A stretch of 25,606 nucleotides of DNA from Temnopleurus reevesii (taxonomy: Eukaryota; Echinodermata; Echinoidea; Temnopleuroida; Temnopleuridae). Made by a program: the position numbers and the translations under genes. Positions 1 to 9,970 of the stretch are shown one piece after another. The stretch's first letter is position 1. Each line of letters opens with the position of its first letter. The stretch spans positions 1-25,606 of the forward strand of contig BQKZ01008102.1 of NCBI GenBank assembly GCA_036244855.1, written 5' to 3'. The notes beneath the pieces were generated by a model. That model saw only the letters and a program-made list of their open reading frames with translations, was not told the origin of the DNA and ran no database searches.

Positions 1-402
1 TGCACTCATCTTCGATTCGTGCAATATTGCCCTAACTCGTGCAATATTCCCTGGTATTCCATTTATTGCCATCCAATATTATATAAATATTCATGTAAAT
101 GGATTGTTGGCTTTACTTTCCTGTCTGGCTCAGAAAAAAACAATCATTCTCCAGCATGATGATAGCTCTTCTTGTTGGTAACAGTTTTTGATCTTTTTGC
201 ACAGCATATCAAATTGTAAGAGCAACATGATTAAACACATCATAAAAGATAAATTCTCCTGGCTTGTTGGAGTTTTTTTTGCCGATATTGGGCAAGTTAC
301 AATAATGATCAATTCATTTTCAGGCTTCAGTTAGGTATAATTCTATGATTTGCACACATTGTCATGCTACTTTATATTGATTATGCGTGTGAAAACAGGA
401 AA

Positions 403-605
403 TACTGTACAAGCTGAAATTTTTGCGGTGATTTTATTTTCGCTAATTTTGCAGTTATGGCTTCCCGAAAATTGCCACTCTGTATGATGCACATTCATTT
501 GTGTACAAGCACTATCAAAAACGTGAAAATAAGAACACGCCAATGTGTCAAACTGGTCAGAAATTGCGAAAATATCTGTATGCTAAAATATTGGCTTATA
601 CAGTA
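403..605. mobile_element. MITE-like element, TACTGTA termini (family 1)
   Basis: The left end reads TACTGTACAAGCTGAAATTT and the right end, reverse complemented, TACTGTATAAGCCAATATTT. These are imperfect terminal inverted repeats of about 25 bases around a ~200-base AT-rich body with no coding capacity. This is the form of a non-autonomous DNA transposon. A decayed partial relative lies at 4205-4316. Confidence 0.6.
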
Positions 606-825
606 AATGTTCAATTCAATTCAATTCAATGTGAGGCTCTAAACTCAACACATTTCATCAGTTTATCACAGCAGCTCAAACTCTTGCACCGTCAATCAGA
701 TGGGTGTTCATGCATGTTATTTTAAATATTGTTCTTATACACTATATTTAAAGCCAGTAGAAGTCAATTTTGGGGAATTTTTTCATGAACCACTAAATTA
801 TCTTGTATCTTGTATGTCATATTCA

Positions 826-1253
826 GGCAAAAATCATCCCATATCAAATCATTATCCACTGTACCAAACAAGGCGCAATCACCTGTTTGAGGATCGATCA
901 ACCAATCCTGAAAATATTCATATAAAAAAAAGAACACCCAACAGCAGCTTTCAATGCGTGCCTTTACTGATGCTCATATCCGAGAGGATCATCCGGGTTG
1001 TTTCTAGTATGGAAGTGACTTTGCGCAGTGCAAAAAATCATTCCAATATCATATTATCATCCGTTCTACCCAGCAAGGCCTAATCACATATTTGAAGATA
1101 GATCACTCCATCATGAAAATTTTCCTATGCAAAAAACACCCAACAACAGCTTTCATCCAAAATCACATCAATACGTCCCTTTACGGTTGCTCATATCCGA
1201 GAGGATCATCCGGGTTTTTTCTAGTACGGAAGTGATTTCGCGCAGTGCAAACA
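826..1253. repeat. Tandem duplication, two ~210-base units
   Basis: Unit 1 (about 826-1029) and unit 2 (about 1030-1253) align along their length. The best-matching core is GCTCATATCCGAGAGGATCA (972-991 and 1190-1209), followed by CCGGGTT, TTTCTAGTA and GAAGTGA. Both lie 3' of the amidase stop, in its 3' UTR or flank. Plus-strand open frames cross both units, but their similarity follows the DNA duplication and they show no recognised protein. Confidence 0.75.
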
Positions 1254-1333
1254 ATGCGTGTACCCAGTGTGTACTAGAAGATATCCCGTCATACTCCCTG
1301 ATTTGAATAACCATAAAGGCACGTATTATATAA

Positions 1334-1692
1334 TCACTCTACTTTTTTACCATGTAATTGAGATACACCGATGGGAGCAGTCCATCCACCGAAACCTCTC
1401 TCTAATTCTCTTGCGACGGCAATCGTCAGATGATCGCAATACTTGTTGCCGACAACCTGGACCCCCAGCGGTAGCCCGTTGGAGCTGAGACCTAACGGAA
1501 CCTGCGTCACGGGGAAACCTAACGCGTTGAAGATTGCCGTGTATGCGACGTTAAATGGGTATAGGATGGGTGCGTTGTGATAGAGCGCCATCTTGGGGTG
1601 GGAGGGGTAGAGGAGGATGCCGTCGTTTCCGAGCATGGTGGAGATCTCGTTGCGGAGCTTCTTGCAAGCCTTCATCAGTTTCTCCATGTTGC
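1334..1692 (-). CDS. FAAH2: FAAH2-like coding exon 7, C-terminus and stop
   Basis: From acceptor TTCTACAG to a TGA at 1334-1336. It encodes GILLYPSHPKMALYHNAP, FNALGFPVTQVPLGL, GLPLGVQVVG, DHLTIAVARELE and FGGW, all typical of the family C-terminus. The last ~10 residues (SQLHGKKVE) extend past the usual end. Codon use here is richer in G and C than the flanking introns, as expected of real coding sequence. No poly(A) signal could be assigned with confidence. Confidence 0.94.
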
Positions 1693-4600
1693 CTGTAGAA
1701 TAGAAATCAGTTCAGTTGAAAATTCATGAAAACTAAACATTTTGTGAGTGGAGTTAAAAGTTTTCAGTTTAGTCCAAATACAAATTCAGTACTATTCACT
1801 TCATGATGTAGATTAATTCAGTAAAAAAATAAGTTGACTTCAGTTTCAAATTAAATTGAGTTCAGGTCCACATTTAGTTTACTTGAATTCAAGATTCAGT
1901 TTTGTTCACTTCAGGATTAAGTTCAATTCAATTCAGGATTCAGTTTAATTCAAATTACAATCCGGTTTATAGATCAATTCAGAACTATGAGTTCAACGTT
2001 CATCCTAGATAGACCAGTTTTGGGAGGAGGGCGCTTCAGATATTTAATTAGTTTGCGAGCTGTAGTAAAATTATTACCATAATGCAGTTTTTCAAAAGTA
2101 AATTAGAGCATGTTCATAGTTTGTTTGAATGAAATCAACCTAGAAATGGCTTAATTATCGCAAAATAAAACATCATGCTGCGGTCGTATTCTCCCTTGCA
2201 AAACATGCTTCACGTACAAAATGAATGCGAACTCACACACCGCAGACAATACCACCGATCGGACCGCCCATTTCAGGCCGACGCTCCCCCGTGCAAAAGC
2301 CATTAGCACACCGTAGGAATAATGGCCGATTGACGTGTTCGACGTAAAATACACAGAATACAAGCAAAATTGTACTCCTAACATCCTACACAGATATATT
2401 TAGGCATGTAAAGCAACTTGTGAATACATCAGCTCGTTTAACATCAATTTCTGCATCCCGGTCATTACGAGTCTATACCTTTAGGTTAAAAAAGTTTTAA
2501 AAATCAGTACATTTGGGTTCAAGACTAAGTTTTGCTCACATCCAGTTTATTTCAACTAAAGATCAATCGGGTGTATCATAAAAGTTAGTTTTGTTCAATT
2601 CAACATTAGCTCACGTTTTAGTTCAAGACTCAGTTTAATTGTAGTTCAAAATGAAATTTGTTTTCAAGGAGTGGTAACCCTGAAACTTACCAGGCATTGC
2701 GCGATCGATGTTCTCAATCATGCCCAACATGATGGCTGGAAGGGTATGGTCAGACCTCCCAATGCATCGTTTGATGAGCTCGATGACCGGAGTGACCGGT
2801 GCTCCATGGTCACCCATCTGACTGGCAAAACTCTCTTCGTCTGAATCGGTCATCATGGCTGTCCAGATGCCCATGGAGTAGAAGAAGCGACGGTTTGACC
2901 GTTGGTTCACCTGGACGTCCAGCTTCTCTTCAAGGTATTTTGCAGCCTGGAAGTAAGGAATATACAATAAGAATAAGGGTAATTCTCCCTATCGCATGTA
3001 CCCAATATCAAGCGATATCACCTGGAAATACTGATATTGCACACTTCGTATTTGGAACATCTATTTCTGGTCTTACTTCTTGTACAAACATCATCAAAAA
3101 CTTCCTTGAATTTGTGAAATTATTACCAACTTAAACACAGGCATACATGCATCGACCTGATGACTAAATTCATGATTCAACATAATAAACAAGTACAATT
3201 AGAGTGATTTAACTCTTTTGAACAAAAAAAGTCTAAGGCAGTGTTGCAAAAAAATGCAAGTTGCAGGTGATTGGTAGTAGCTAATCAAAATCACTGTTTT
3301 CTGCACATCTTGTTAAAAAGAGCAGACCTTGCTCATATGAAAATGTGTGTTCAATTTGCAATTTACCTGCATTTGATTTACGATCAATAGCAACTTTATA
3401 GCAACACCTCCTAAGTTTAAACTTGGTCAGACCATAAGGTCTATCCACATCACAAATATTGATATAATAACAAATTCTTACTTTTAACTGGGCATCTCTA
3501 AGATCAGGATCCAATCTCGATGCAAGCATCTTCCTATCGTCAGTCCCCATGCTGAAATACTTGAGCTTACGAAGGTCCACATGTTCATCCAGTCTAAGTT
3601 TGGCCGTGCCGTGCGGTCCAGCCATCACTTTCAGAAGGGGGATGATGTCCACACTGAATCGGCACATCGGACCGGTGGTCTGAAGCTCGTTACCCTTGTC
3701 CGTGTGGCAGGTCGGGAACTGGCCATCATTCGTAACCACACCTACGTCATAAATGTGAACAAAAAGAAATTATGGGTATATTCTACAGAGCAAATGATCA
3801 TTGTTTGGCTACCTGCTATCAATAAAAACCTGATAACTTTGCTTTCTCTTTGGTTTGGTTTTATTTTCTGTACTTCAAGCAACTCAATATACACAGAAAT
3901 TAATAATACCTAGAAACAGATGAGCATGGTAAAACGTCACAAAAAACATCACATTATAAAAAATGGGTAAATGATACACTGCAAATCAAAATTCTCTGAT
4001 AAAGTAAGTGTTATGTGCAATATTATTCTCAATAATACAAATTCACAAGGAAGCCAAATAGTGTACAACTTTTAAAGGGAATACCCCCACTCCCCACACA
4101 AAAATATATCTGATTTGGTTCTCCTGTCTATGATGAACATGGATGTCCTTTTGACGATCATTTTATGCAGATCTATGGATATTTTATAAGTGAATAATTG
4201 AGCAAATTCCTGTTGGCATAATTAACGAAAGTAAAACCTATGCAAAAATGGAACAAATTCATGGTCGCAAAATTTGCGAAAGTAAAACCTCAGCAAAAGT
4301 TTCAGCTTACACAGTATAGATCTGTCAATGCTCAGGATAAATGCAAATATTTCAATTCATCAACTCTTACCACATGTGGTCTTGTGTCCAAAGATGCCGT
4401 TGAAAAAGGCTGGCATGCGAATACTGCCCCCTATGTCTGATCCTATGCCAATCACTGCACCTCCTGCACCGATAATTGCACCTTCCCCACCTGTTGAATA
4501 CAAAAAAAAGTTTACATAGTAGTTGTTCATAAGTTGCAATTGATCAAAAGTTGCAGTTGATCGAAGTGTGCCAATCAAAATCATTGTTTCATGCACATTA

Positions 4601-7600
4601 TACAGGAATGAAAATGCATGTTACAATTTGCAACTGATTCGCAGCTGATTTGCGGTCAATTGCAACTTTTGACCAACACCCCAATAGTCTCAGATTATAC
4701 AGTCGATATTTGAAATAACACTTTGGGCACAGACTCACAAGTCACCCTATTGTTACGGACAAAAAGTTGTAAAACAAAAGTCACTCTAGGAGATAGAGCA
4801 TTTGCATGTGCAGCGCCCAAACTCTGGAATAAACTACCTATTGATATACGAAATTCATGTTCACTAAACGCATTCAAATCAAAGCTTAAAACATATCTTT
4901 TTGACACATCATTATAATAAGTCTACTTTAATTACCACTCATGTCTTTACTTAAATAAGAGTCTTTTCAGCACAGTAGAATATATTAATATAGTTTCTGC
5001 GCTATATAAGTATTATTATCATTATTATTATTATAGCTCAACAGAACAGGAAGTCGTAACCGTGATACGGTTAAATACCATTGAAACTATTCAGCTCCAT
5101 TTTCACTGACAAGGTGAACGTGTGTGCTACACTGTAAAGTATCCCCATTAATATCAAATGTGAACACACCGCTGGAATTATTGTGCTGTCAATGGATGTA
5201 TAAAAAAAATAGGACCAACAAACCTTGAATGTTTGAGTAAAATTGGACTATGCATTACAAAATTTATGAATTGTATAAGTCTCAAATTATCATGATCCCT
5301 ACCACTGATGGAGATATGTTGGTCGGCAACTTTGATAGAATCACTTCTCTACAACTGAAAAAGGAACAAAACTGTCAAAATATTTTGTAACATACCAGAG
5401 CTTCCGCCAACCATCCTCCAAATATCATACAGATTTGACGATCTCCTGTAGACAAAGTTGGCCAATTTTTACCACATGAATAGTTAAGGCTGATTACAAC
5501 AAATTTTTCAAAATATTTAAAAACATACCAGAACTTCCGCCGACCATCCTCCTAATATCGTATGGATTTGACGATCTCCCGTAGACAAAGTTCGCTGATT
5601 CGTACCACATGCAGAGTTCGCTGCAGTTAGTTAGTCCAAGGACAATGCAACCAGCCTTCTTCATGTTGGCTACAGGGGGCGCATCACACGTCGCCTTCAC
5701 GACCTTCCGGTTGACGAGTCCACTTGTGTTTGGCATACCTGAACAGGATAGAGAAGATTGTGAAATCTATTGATTTCTAACCAGCAATACTGCTAATCTG
5801 AAAGCTTAATGCTCCCTTTTTTCTAGCATATTTTGTAAAGAATTTGGAGCCATGTTCGCAAATTCACTCAAACGATTGCATGAACGTTCTAGCATTCAAT
5901 AACGTTTACCATTTGTTTACGTTTAAATGTTTTCCTATCGGTCAACATAACAAAATGTTCTGCCCATGTGCGTACATAACGAGTGCTGTTTCATCATGTG
6001 ACAATATTTATCAAATCACAGGCGTCCTAACCCTAATAACGGCAAAAGGTGAATGGTTTGCTGAAGACAGTATAGAAACCATTATGATATTTTCCATAGG
6101 ACTGTGCACTTAATTTTTTTTAAACTACCGGTAGGTAAACTCTTTTGAAATGACCTTGGAACTCTCTGAAAATTTTCAAAAATTCATTTTCTGTCCTCAT
6201 GGCGGAAAGGTCTGCAATCCCCACTAAGTATTTGACTAACTTATATAATGTATTGAATGACTCCTTCAGAGATAATGAGATGTGTTCTTCACAGTAATTT
6301 ACTTTTATTTCAATTTTATTTCTAATCTCTATGCATTGCCTAAAGATAGTAACTACCCATTATACTGACTACCCCTTTAACCAAACACCAAGTAAATTAC
6401 CTGTTACACTAAATGCCTCTTTCACAGATACAGGAACACCAAGAAAAGGAGCGTTCTTCTCAGAGTATCTCTCAGGAACGTTTCCCGACTGAAGCATGTT
6501 GTCCACCTGTCTGGCTTCTGCGAGGGCATCGTTGAATCTCTCGACGACCACCGCATTGATGAGGTCGTTGACCTCTTTGATCCGTGCGATGTATGCCTCA
6601 ACGACCTCGGTGGATGTTACCTGTGGGGATGAAAATGGGGTGAAATGAAATTGATTGGATAATTCTACAATCGAAAATCAGAAACACCGCTTGTTAGCTC
6701 ATGTGTGCTCAAACCAACACAAACTGATTTCCAAAGACAGGATAACGTAAAGTAAGCTTGTGTAGAAATAATATATCTTTTGCCAAGTGGGCCTGTGTGG
6801 GCTTTGTTTCAGATAACACCCTGCCTAACGCCTCTCCACCTCATTTATTTTTCTATCTGCAAAAATATTCTGGCCATGGTGCTATGGAAACGATGTTCTA
6901 CTTTGCCCAAAAAGTGCTAAAATTCAAGGCATGTATCCATACAATGGCTCGAGTATTAAATTTGCATTATAATTCATTATACCTTTGCAAATTACTTGTT
7001 TCACAACACTTTTTACTTTATCAAACCCGAGAGCTAATAGAATTCAGATACCTTGCAACTTTTCTAAGCAAGCAAATAATGAAATATATGACCAACTTCT
7101 TTGGACCTAATCTTTGTGAAAATCTCAGGACATTTTCCTAATCATTGGAATTTTTTTCTTTGGGGCATTCCTTATACTTCATGCAAAGTTACTTGTTTGG
7201 TTTGTTGTGCATATCAGATGCGCACTTGATTTCTACTTTCCACGAGCCTCCATCCACCAATTTCTAAAACATGCTAATGACTCATCTCTCTAGACCTTAT
7301 CTTTTGGGCCAAACTAGTGGTACTTTCTACTAGAAACATGTTCCTCATTTCGAAATTGATGGACTTAGGCTTGAGGACGGTAGGGCAAATCTTTTTGGCC
7401 AGACTTGTGCACTAAGTATTAAACAAGAAGCAACACATTCCTTCTTGATGGGTAAGATTCTGGCTTTGGTATTGTCCCCACACTATTGAAAACTTGTGCT
7501 CAAAGGGTTAAATTCTTTAATAAATGACTCGCCTCTTTAGACCTTATCTTTTGAGCCAGAATGGTGAAAATTTCCAGGAGCAAAACATTCATGACCAGCA

Positions 7601-8177
7601 GGATTCTGGCACTGGAACAGTCTCCATTGTATTGAATACTAGTGCTCAAATCAGTGGACTGAGGCCTATGGATGGTAGAAAACCAGTGCACATCTGATGT
7701 GCGCATTAAATGACAAGTGCGCAACTGATGAGCGCATAATTTGTTGCAACTTCCAGATGCGTACTTGTTTTCTACCTCTTCAGACAGGTCTAATATTTTT
7801 GGCCAGGCTTGTGGCACTCTCTAGGAGCAATGCGTACCTCATTTTGAAATTGATGTACGGAGCGTGTGGAAGGTAGACCTAATCTTTGGAGCCAGACTTG
7901 TGAACTAACAAGGAGCAATACATTCCTTCTTCATATGCAGGATTCTGGCTTTGGCATTTTCCCCACACTGGTGTTCAGAGGGTTGAATGAATAAATGACT
8001 CACCTCTCTAGACCTAATCTTCTGGGCCAGACTTGTAGCACTCTCTAGGAGCAGCATGTTTCTGATTGGCGGGATCCTGGCCTTGGGGCGGTCTCCATTG
8101 ATGATGAGCGAGAGTATGCTGATGAGGAGGTCTATGAGATAGTCCAGCAAGTTCCGAAGCTTCTTGTAAAGAGACAT
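1334..8177 (-). CDS. FAAH2: FAAH2-like fatty-acid amide hydrolase, complete coding region, 7 exons
   Basis: Joining 8004-8177, 6401-6620, 5529-5738, 4371-4490, 3482-3741, 2691-2946 and 1334-1692 (minus strand) gives one open frame of 532 residues, the usual FAAH2 length. All junctions are GT-AG and in phase. Seen: an N-terminal hydrophobic stretch (about residues 11-27) consistent with a membrane anchor; VSVKEAF with Lys125; GGSSGGEGA with Ser200; GSDIGGSIR with Ser224; and FGGW near the C-terminus. In the amidase-signature family these Lys and Ser residues form the Ser-Ser-Lys triad, with the DIGGSIR serine as nucleophile. Known of the family: FAAH2 is a membrane-bound hydrolase of fatty-acid primary amides and N-acylethanolamines. 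The protein matches vertebrate FAAH2 better than FAAH1 in N-terminal layout and in motifs such as NCSELCMWYES. The C-terminus runs about ten residues past the usual end. Substrate preference is inferred. Confidence 0.93.
1710..2645. repeat. Degenerate TTCAGTTT/GTTCAATTCA repeat in amidase intron 6
   Basis: Intron 6 (1693-2690) holds many loose repetitions of words such as GATTCAGTTTTGTTCACTTC and GTTCAATTCAA at 1710-1990 and again at 2505-2645, on either side of a more GC-rich insert at about 2150-2390. The period is irregular. It looks like an old minisatellite split by an insertion. No exon is seen here. Confidence 0.5.
2151..2390. other. GC-richer insert within intron 6
   Basis: About 240 bases with several CpGs and an open minus-strand frame of 77 codons stand out from the AT-rich intron. 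There is no recognised domain and no convincing splice sites. The flanking repeat words on both sides suggest an inserted dispersed repeat (SINE or MITE body) rather than an exon. Confidence 0.3.
2691..2946 (-). CDS. FAAH2: FAAH2-like coding exon 6
   Basis: 256 bases from acceptor CTTCCAG to donor CCTG|GTAAGT. It encodes FFYSMGIWTAMM, QMGDHGAPVTPVIELIKRCI and TLPAIMLGMIENIDRA, aligning with the part of vertebrate FAAH2 containing LLGDHG and ELIKWCLG. A dispersed repeat begins about 25 bases upstream of its acceptor (from about 2970). Confidence 0.9.
2970..3075 (+). repeat. Dispersed repeat R, copy 1, next to amidase exon 6
   Basis: Shares AATTCTCCCTAT, GATATCACCTGG and TTCGTAT...GGAACAT in the same order and spacing with 20955-21045 in the plus-strand gene. 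It starts about 25 bases from the exon 6 acceptor, so it probably supplies part of the branch-point region. Family unknown. Confidence 0.6.
3239..3408. mobile_element. MITE-like element, GTGTTGC termini (family 2), copy 1
   Basis: The left end is AGTGTTGCAAAAAAATGCAA and the right end ATAGCAACTTTATAGCAACACC, roughly inverted. The body contains AATCAAAATCACTGTTTTCT and GCACATC, shared with copies at 4519-4682 and 16978-17177. It lies in amidase intron 5 and has no coding capacity. Confidence 0.6.
3482..3741 (-). CDS. FAAH2: FAAH2-like coding exon 5
   Basis: 260 bases from acceptor GACGTAG to donor TTAAAA|GTAAGA, phase 1 in and phase 0 out. It encodes NDGQFPTCHTDKGNE and TTGPMCRFSVDIIPLLKVMA, a stretch well conserved in FAAH2 proteins. 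Confidence 0.92.
3742..4370. other. FAAH2: Amidase intron 4
   Basis: A 629-base AT-rich intron. Apart from a decayed family 1 MITE remnant at about 4205-4316 I see no genes or regulatory sites in it. Confidence 0.7.
4205..4316. mobile_element. Decayed MITE remnant (family 1-like)
   Basis: The right end TTTCAGCTTACACAGTA resembles the terminus of the element at 403-605. The word CGAAAGTAAAACCT occurs twice inside it. The left end is too decayed to fix. Confidence 0.35.
4371..4490 (-). CDS. FAAH2: FAAH2-like coding exon 4, nucleophile motif
   Basis: 120 bases from acceptor TTCAACAG to donor ATGTG|GTAAGA. It completes GGSSGGEGA across the junction and carries GIGSDIGGSIRMPAFFNGIF, with the nucleophilic serine at residue 224. 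This is the core of the amidase signature. Confidence 0.95.
4519..4682. mobile_element. MITE-like element, GTGTTGC termini (family 2), copy 2
   Basis: The left end TAGTTGTTCATAAGTTGCAA pairs with the right-end sequence TTGCAACTTTTGACCAACACC. The body has CCAATCAAAATCATTGTTTC and ATGCACAT, as in the other copies. It lies in amidase intron 3, just right of exon 4. Confidence 0.6.
4690..5035 (+). mobile_element. 5'-truncated LINE 3' end
   Basis: Encodes (4723-4917) a short C-terminal reverse-transcriptase tail with LGDRAFACAAPKLWNKLP and LNAFKSKLKTYLF, the ending common in CR1/L2/Jockey-type LINEs. It is followed by GCGCTATATAAG and an ATT microsatellite tail (5009-5035). No catalytic part is present. 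It is an insertion in amidase intron 3, antisense to that gene. Confidence 0.75.
5375..5486 (-). repeat. Decayed partial copy of amidase exon 3 with its donor
   Basis: About 110 bases, offset 133 from the real exon 3 (5529), repeat its last ~85 coding bases, the CTCTG|GTATGT donor and the start of the intron. The real exon's MVGGSS codons are recognisable, but neighbouring residues have changed. It lies downstream of the real exon in the transcript and keeps a plausible donor at 5396. Confidence 0.75.
5529..5738 (-). CDS. FAAH2: FAAH2-like coding exon 3, NCSELCMWYES and GGSS
   Basis: 210 bases from acceptor TGTTCAG to donor TTCTG|GTATGT. It encodes MPNTSGLVNR, LTNCSELCMWYES and MVGGSS, including the bridging triad serine (residue 200). 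Its 3' half plus donor is repeated, decayed, at 5375-5486. Confidence 0.93.
5739..6400. other. FAAH2: Amidase intron 2
   Basis: A 662-base AT-rich intron. A plus-strand open frame at 5844-6113 has no recognisable features. I see no repeats or sites here. Confidence 0.6.
6401..6620 (-). CDS. FAAH2: FAAH2-like coding exon 2, catalytic lysine
   Basis: 73 codons plus one base, from acceptor TCCCCACAG to donor ACAG|GTAATT. It encodes the VTSTEVVEAYIARI helix and APFLGVPVSVKEAF, whose lysine (residue 125) is the general base of the Ser-Ser-Lys triad in this family. It starts in phase 0 and ends in phase 1, matching its neighbours. Confidence 0.92.
6621..7278. other. FAAH2: Amidase intron 1, low-coordinate part
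   Basis: AT-rich intron. A plus-strand open frame of 127 codons (6758-7141) shows no domain or splice logic and is taken as chance. The words GATGCGCACTTGATTTCTAC (7217-7236) recur in altered form near 7757, marking the left edge of the exon 1 repeat array. Confidence 0.6.
7279..7972 (-). repeat. Higher-order tandem array of decayed amidase exon 1 copies
   Basis: Five decayed copies of the exon 1 3' half lie left of the real exon, at about 7279-7372, 7381-7480, 7523-7632, 7780-7872 and 7873-7972. Shared words (plus strand) are AGACCTTATCTTTT/AGACCTAATCTTCT, GGCCAGACTTGT, TAGGAGCA and GGATTCTGGC. The first three copies correspond in order to copies 4, 5 and the real exon at an offset of about 475-500. 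This implies a triplication of a ~100-base unit followed by duplication of the triplet. The copy at 7523-7632 is open in frame and has a GC donor; the first copy has lost the donor GT. Confidence 0.75.
8004..8177 (-). CDS. FAAH2: FAAH2-like coding exon 1
   Basis: Contains the first in-frame ATG (complement of 8175-8177) and 58 codons. It begins MSLYKKLRNLLDYLIDLL, a basic start followed by a hydrophobic helix suited to a membrane anchor, and ends SLAQKIRSRE. The donor on the minus strand is GAG|GTGAGT, phase 0. A likely acceptor (ATTGACAG, ending next to 8199) lies 22 bases upstream of the ATG, so the 5' UTR is probably split and the promoter lies further right. Several decayed copies of this exon lie just to the left (7279-7972). 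Confidence 0.88.
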
Positions 8178-9970
8178 CTTGTACAGAGCATCTGCATAGC
8201 TGTCAATAAGAATGAGTGGAAACTATAATCCTGCTAAAATCAAACTACAGTACATGGTTTCTACATCTTTGTTGCCCAAAGACCAATTTTTCACTCTAGT
8301 TGGTGTAAAACCTGAGAAATCAGAGAGATTTATGTGTAATATTTGTTAGAATTTCTGCATTTAATGTTTGGTAGCAATGGTGGGAATATGAAATGTAACA
8401 AAAATGTACCAAAAATGTTAAATTATGAGTGAAACAATCATGTGGTGTCAGGCCATCAAAATTCATGAAATTCACTTGCATTTTCTTTCCATGTTGTTAA
8501 GAGCCTATCGAGATTCAATCTTTATGTAAACATGCTTTTGGAGTTACAGATATGAATTGAGTTAATAATTGAGTATCACAAAATTGCATTGATGCAAGTC
8601 ATTCATCTTTGTTTAAAAAAAATAGATCTAGGTTAAACATCAAATTCTTTGCAAGGTAAATAATTCAAGTCATATCAACACTTTTGTCCAAAACTGACTA
8701 ACCTCCAATGCCATCTATGTTGGATTTCTCTAGATACAGAGAATGCTGTAACTTTTCAGAAATGGAGTCACATTTGAATGATTACGCCACGGCATGCAAA
8801 GTTTGAAGCCAATTACAAAACAAATACCTGTATCCATCGAATGGTATACATAGAATTTTAAAATGGCAATATGTGTAGGCAATCCTGAGTTTTAGAGCCT
8901 AAATTGAGCTTCGGGCCCATATGATGCTCAACAAATAATATGTCCAACATTGGAATTTGGATGGTCTTAAATCGTGCATGGTATCTTCGGGCCGGGCTAT
9001 GCACTGAGGAATATGTCTACGAGAACGTAATCATGGGGACGATTCATTCACACGCATCTTCTCATGCGCGCACTGTGGGGGGAGGGGGGCGCTTTATAGT
9101 ATAATTGTTTAGGCCTACATAAGTATAATATATAATAAAATGATCAATATAATTTTGTGATAGGTAGGCTATAAACGGATAACTTAATTTTGATTCAAAG
9201 TTATTATTACGATTGTGAATATGAATCTGTACATAATATTGTATTGCATTAGAGTACATGAAGGTGATATGATTTATCTGTACTTGAGTTACCTAGATGT
9301 GGGATATGTTGGGCATTAAGTACCTAGTAAATACTTTTTGTTCTGCTTAATATTTGCCATGGTACCCGAGTACGTACCAGCGTACGGATACGCAAACGGT
9401 TTGAAATAAATTGATATAATGATTACAACTACTTAATAAAATGATTGGATAGAAATTAGTCTGGTCGCGATCTATACCTAAAATGCCGTAATAATAAACT
9501 TTGATTGTGGGCGTAAACGGAAAGACAAGACAAGACAATCCTTGAACATCATCAGACAACAATAAAACAAAACATGGCAAATTATTACACATGTGGGACC
9601 GAAGTCACAGATTCGAGAAAAAAAGGCAAAGGACACTGTCACTGAGAATAACTCTTTCATCTTCCACTCTTCTATTGTGGGAAGCGTAGTCATATTGAAA
9701 GTTAAAAACGATGTCGAAAAAAATTTACAAGATTATCTCACAAATCTCTGATGAAATCGATGGCCGACGCCGCAGTATCTCGAGAGCGTTTATCAGCTGA
9801 TCAAGGTCCGCGCTCCTTGAATCTGGCGACCAATAAGCCAGCGACCAATAAGGGGGAAAATAGTGTCGTCAAATCGTCCGACAGAAAAGGAAAATATTTT
9901 CAAAAAGTGCTATGTGAATTTAAACGGGTGTTTTATATGTCAAAACGAAGATTAGCAAATTAACAATCTA
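8178..9970. other. 5' side of the amidase gene
   Basis: A 22-base stretch (8178-8199) is probable 5' UTR behind a likely acceptor. The rest is AT-rich, with no exon I can support. A G-rich patch lies at 9074-9093. From about 9650 to 9900 CpGs become commoner, and this is the best place for the amidase promoter or first exon, though no start site can be fixed. Confidence 0.45.
9829..9850. promoter_or_regulatory. Twin CCAAT boxes
   Basis: GCGACCAATAAG occurs twice 15 bases apart, placing CCAAT at 9830-9834 and 9845-9849 inside a locally CpG-richer stretch. Paired CCAAT boxes suit an NF-Y-bound promoter. The position upstream of the amidase supports that gene as the target, but no start site or first exon was found. 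Confidence 0.35.

Noticed and set aside
700..1306. Two similar plus-strand open frames, looking like a duplicated protein
   Set aside because: Their likeness follows the DNA tandem duplication. They have no recognised motif, no splice sites and no codon bias.
6758..7141. Plus-strand open frame of 127 codons in amidase intron 1
   Set aside because: AT-rich, chance-like composition, no domain, and it lies inside an intron on the other strand.
8820..9300. tRNA or small RNA gene in the amidase upstream region
   Set aside because: No cloverleaf, A/B boxes or Sm-site pattern could be found by eye.
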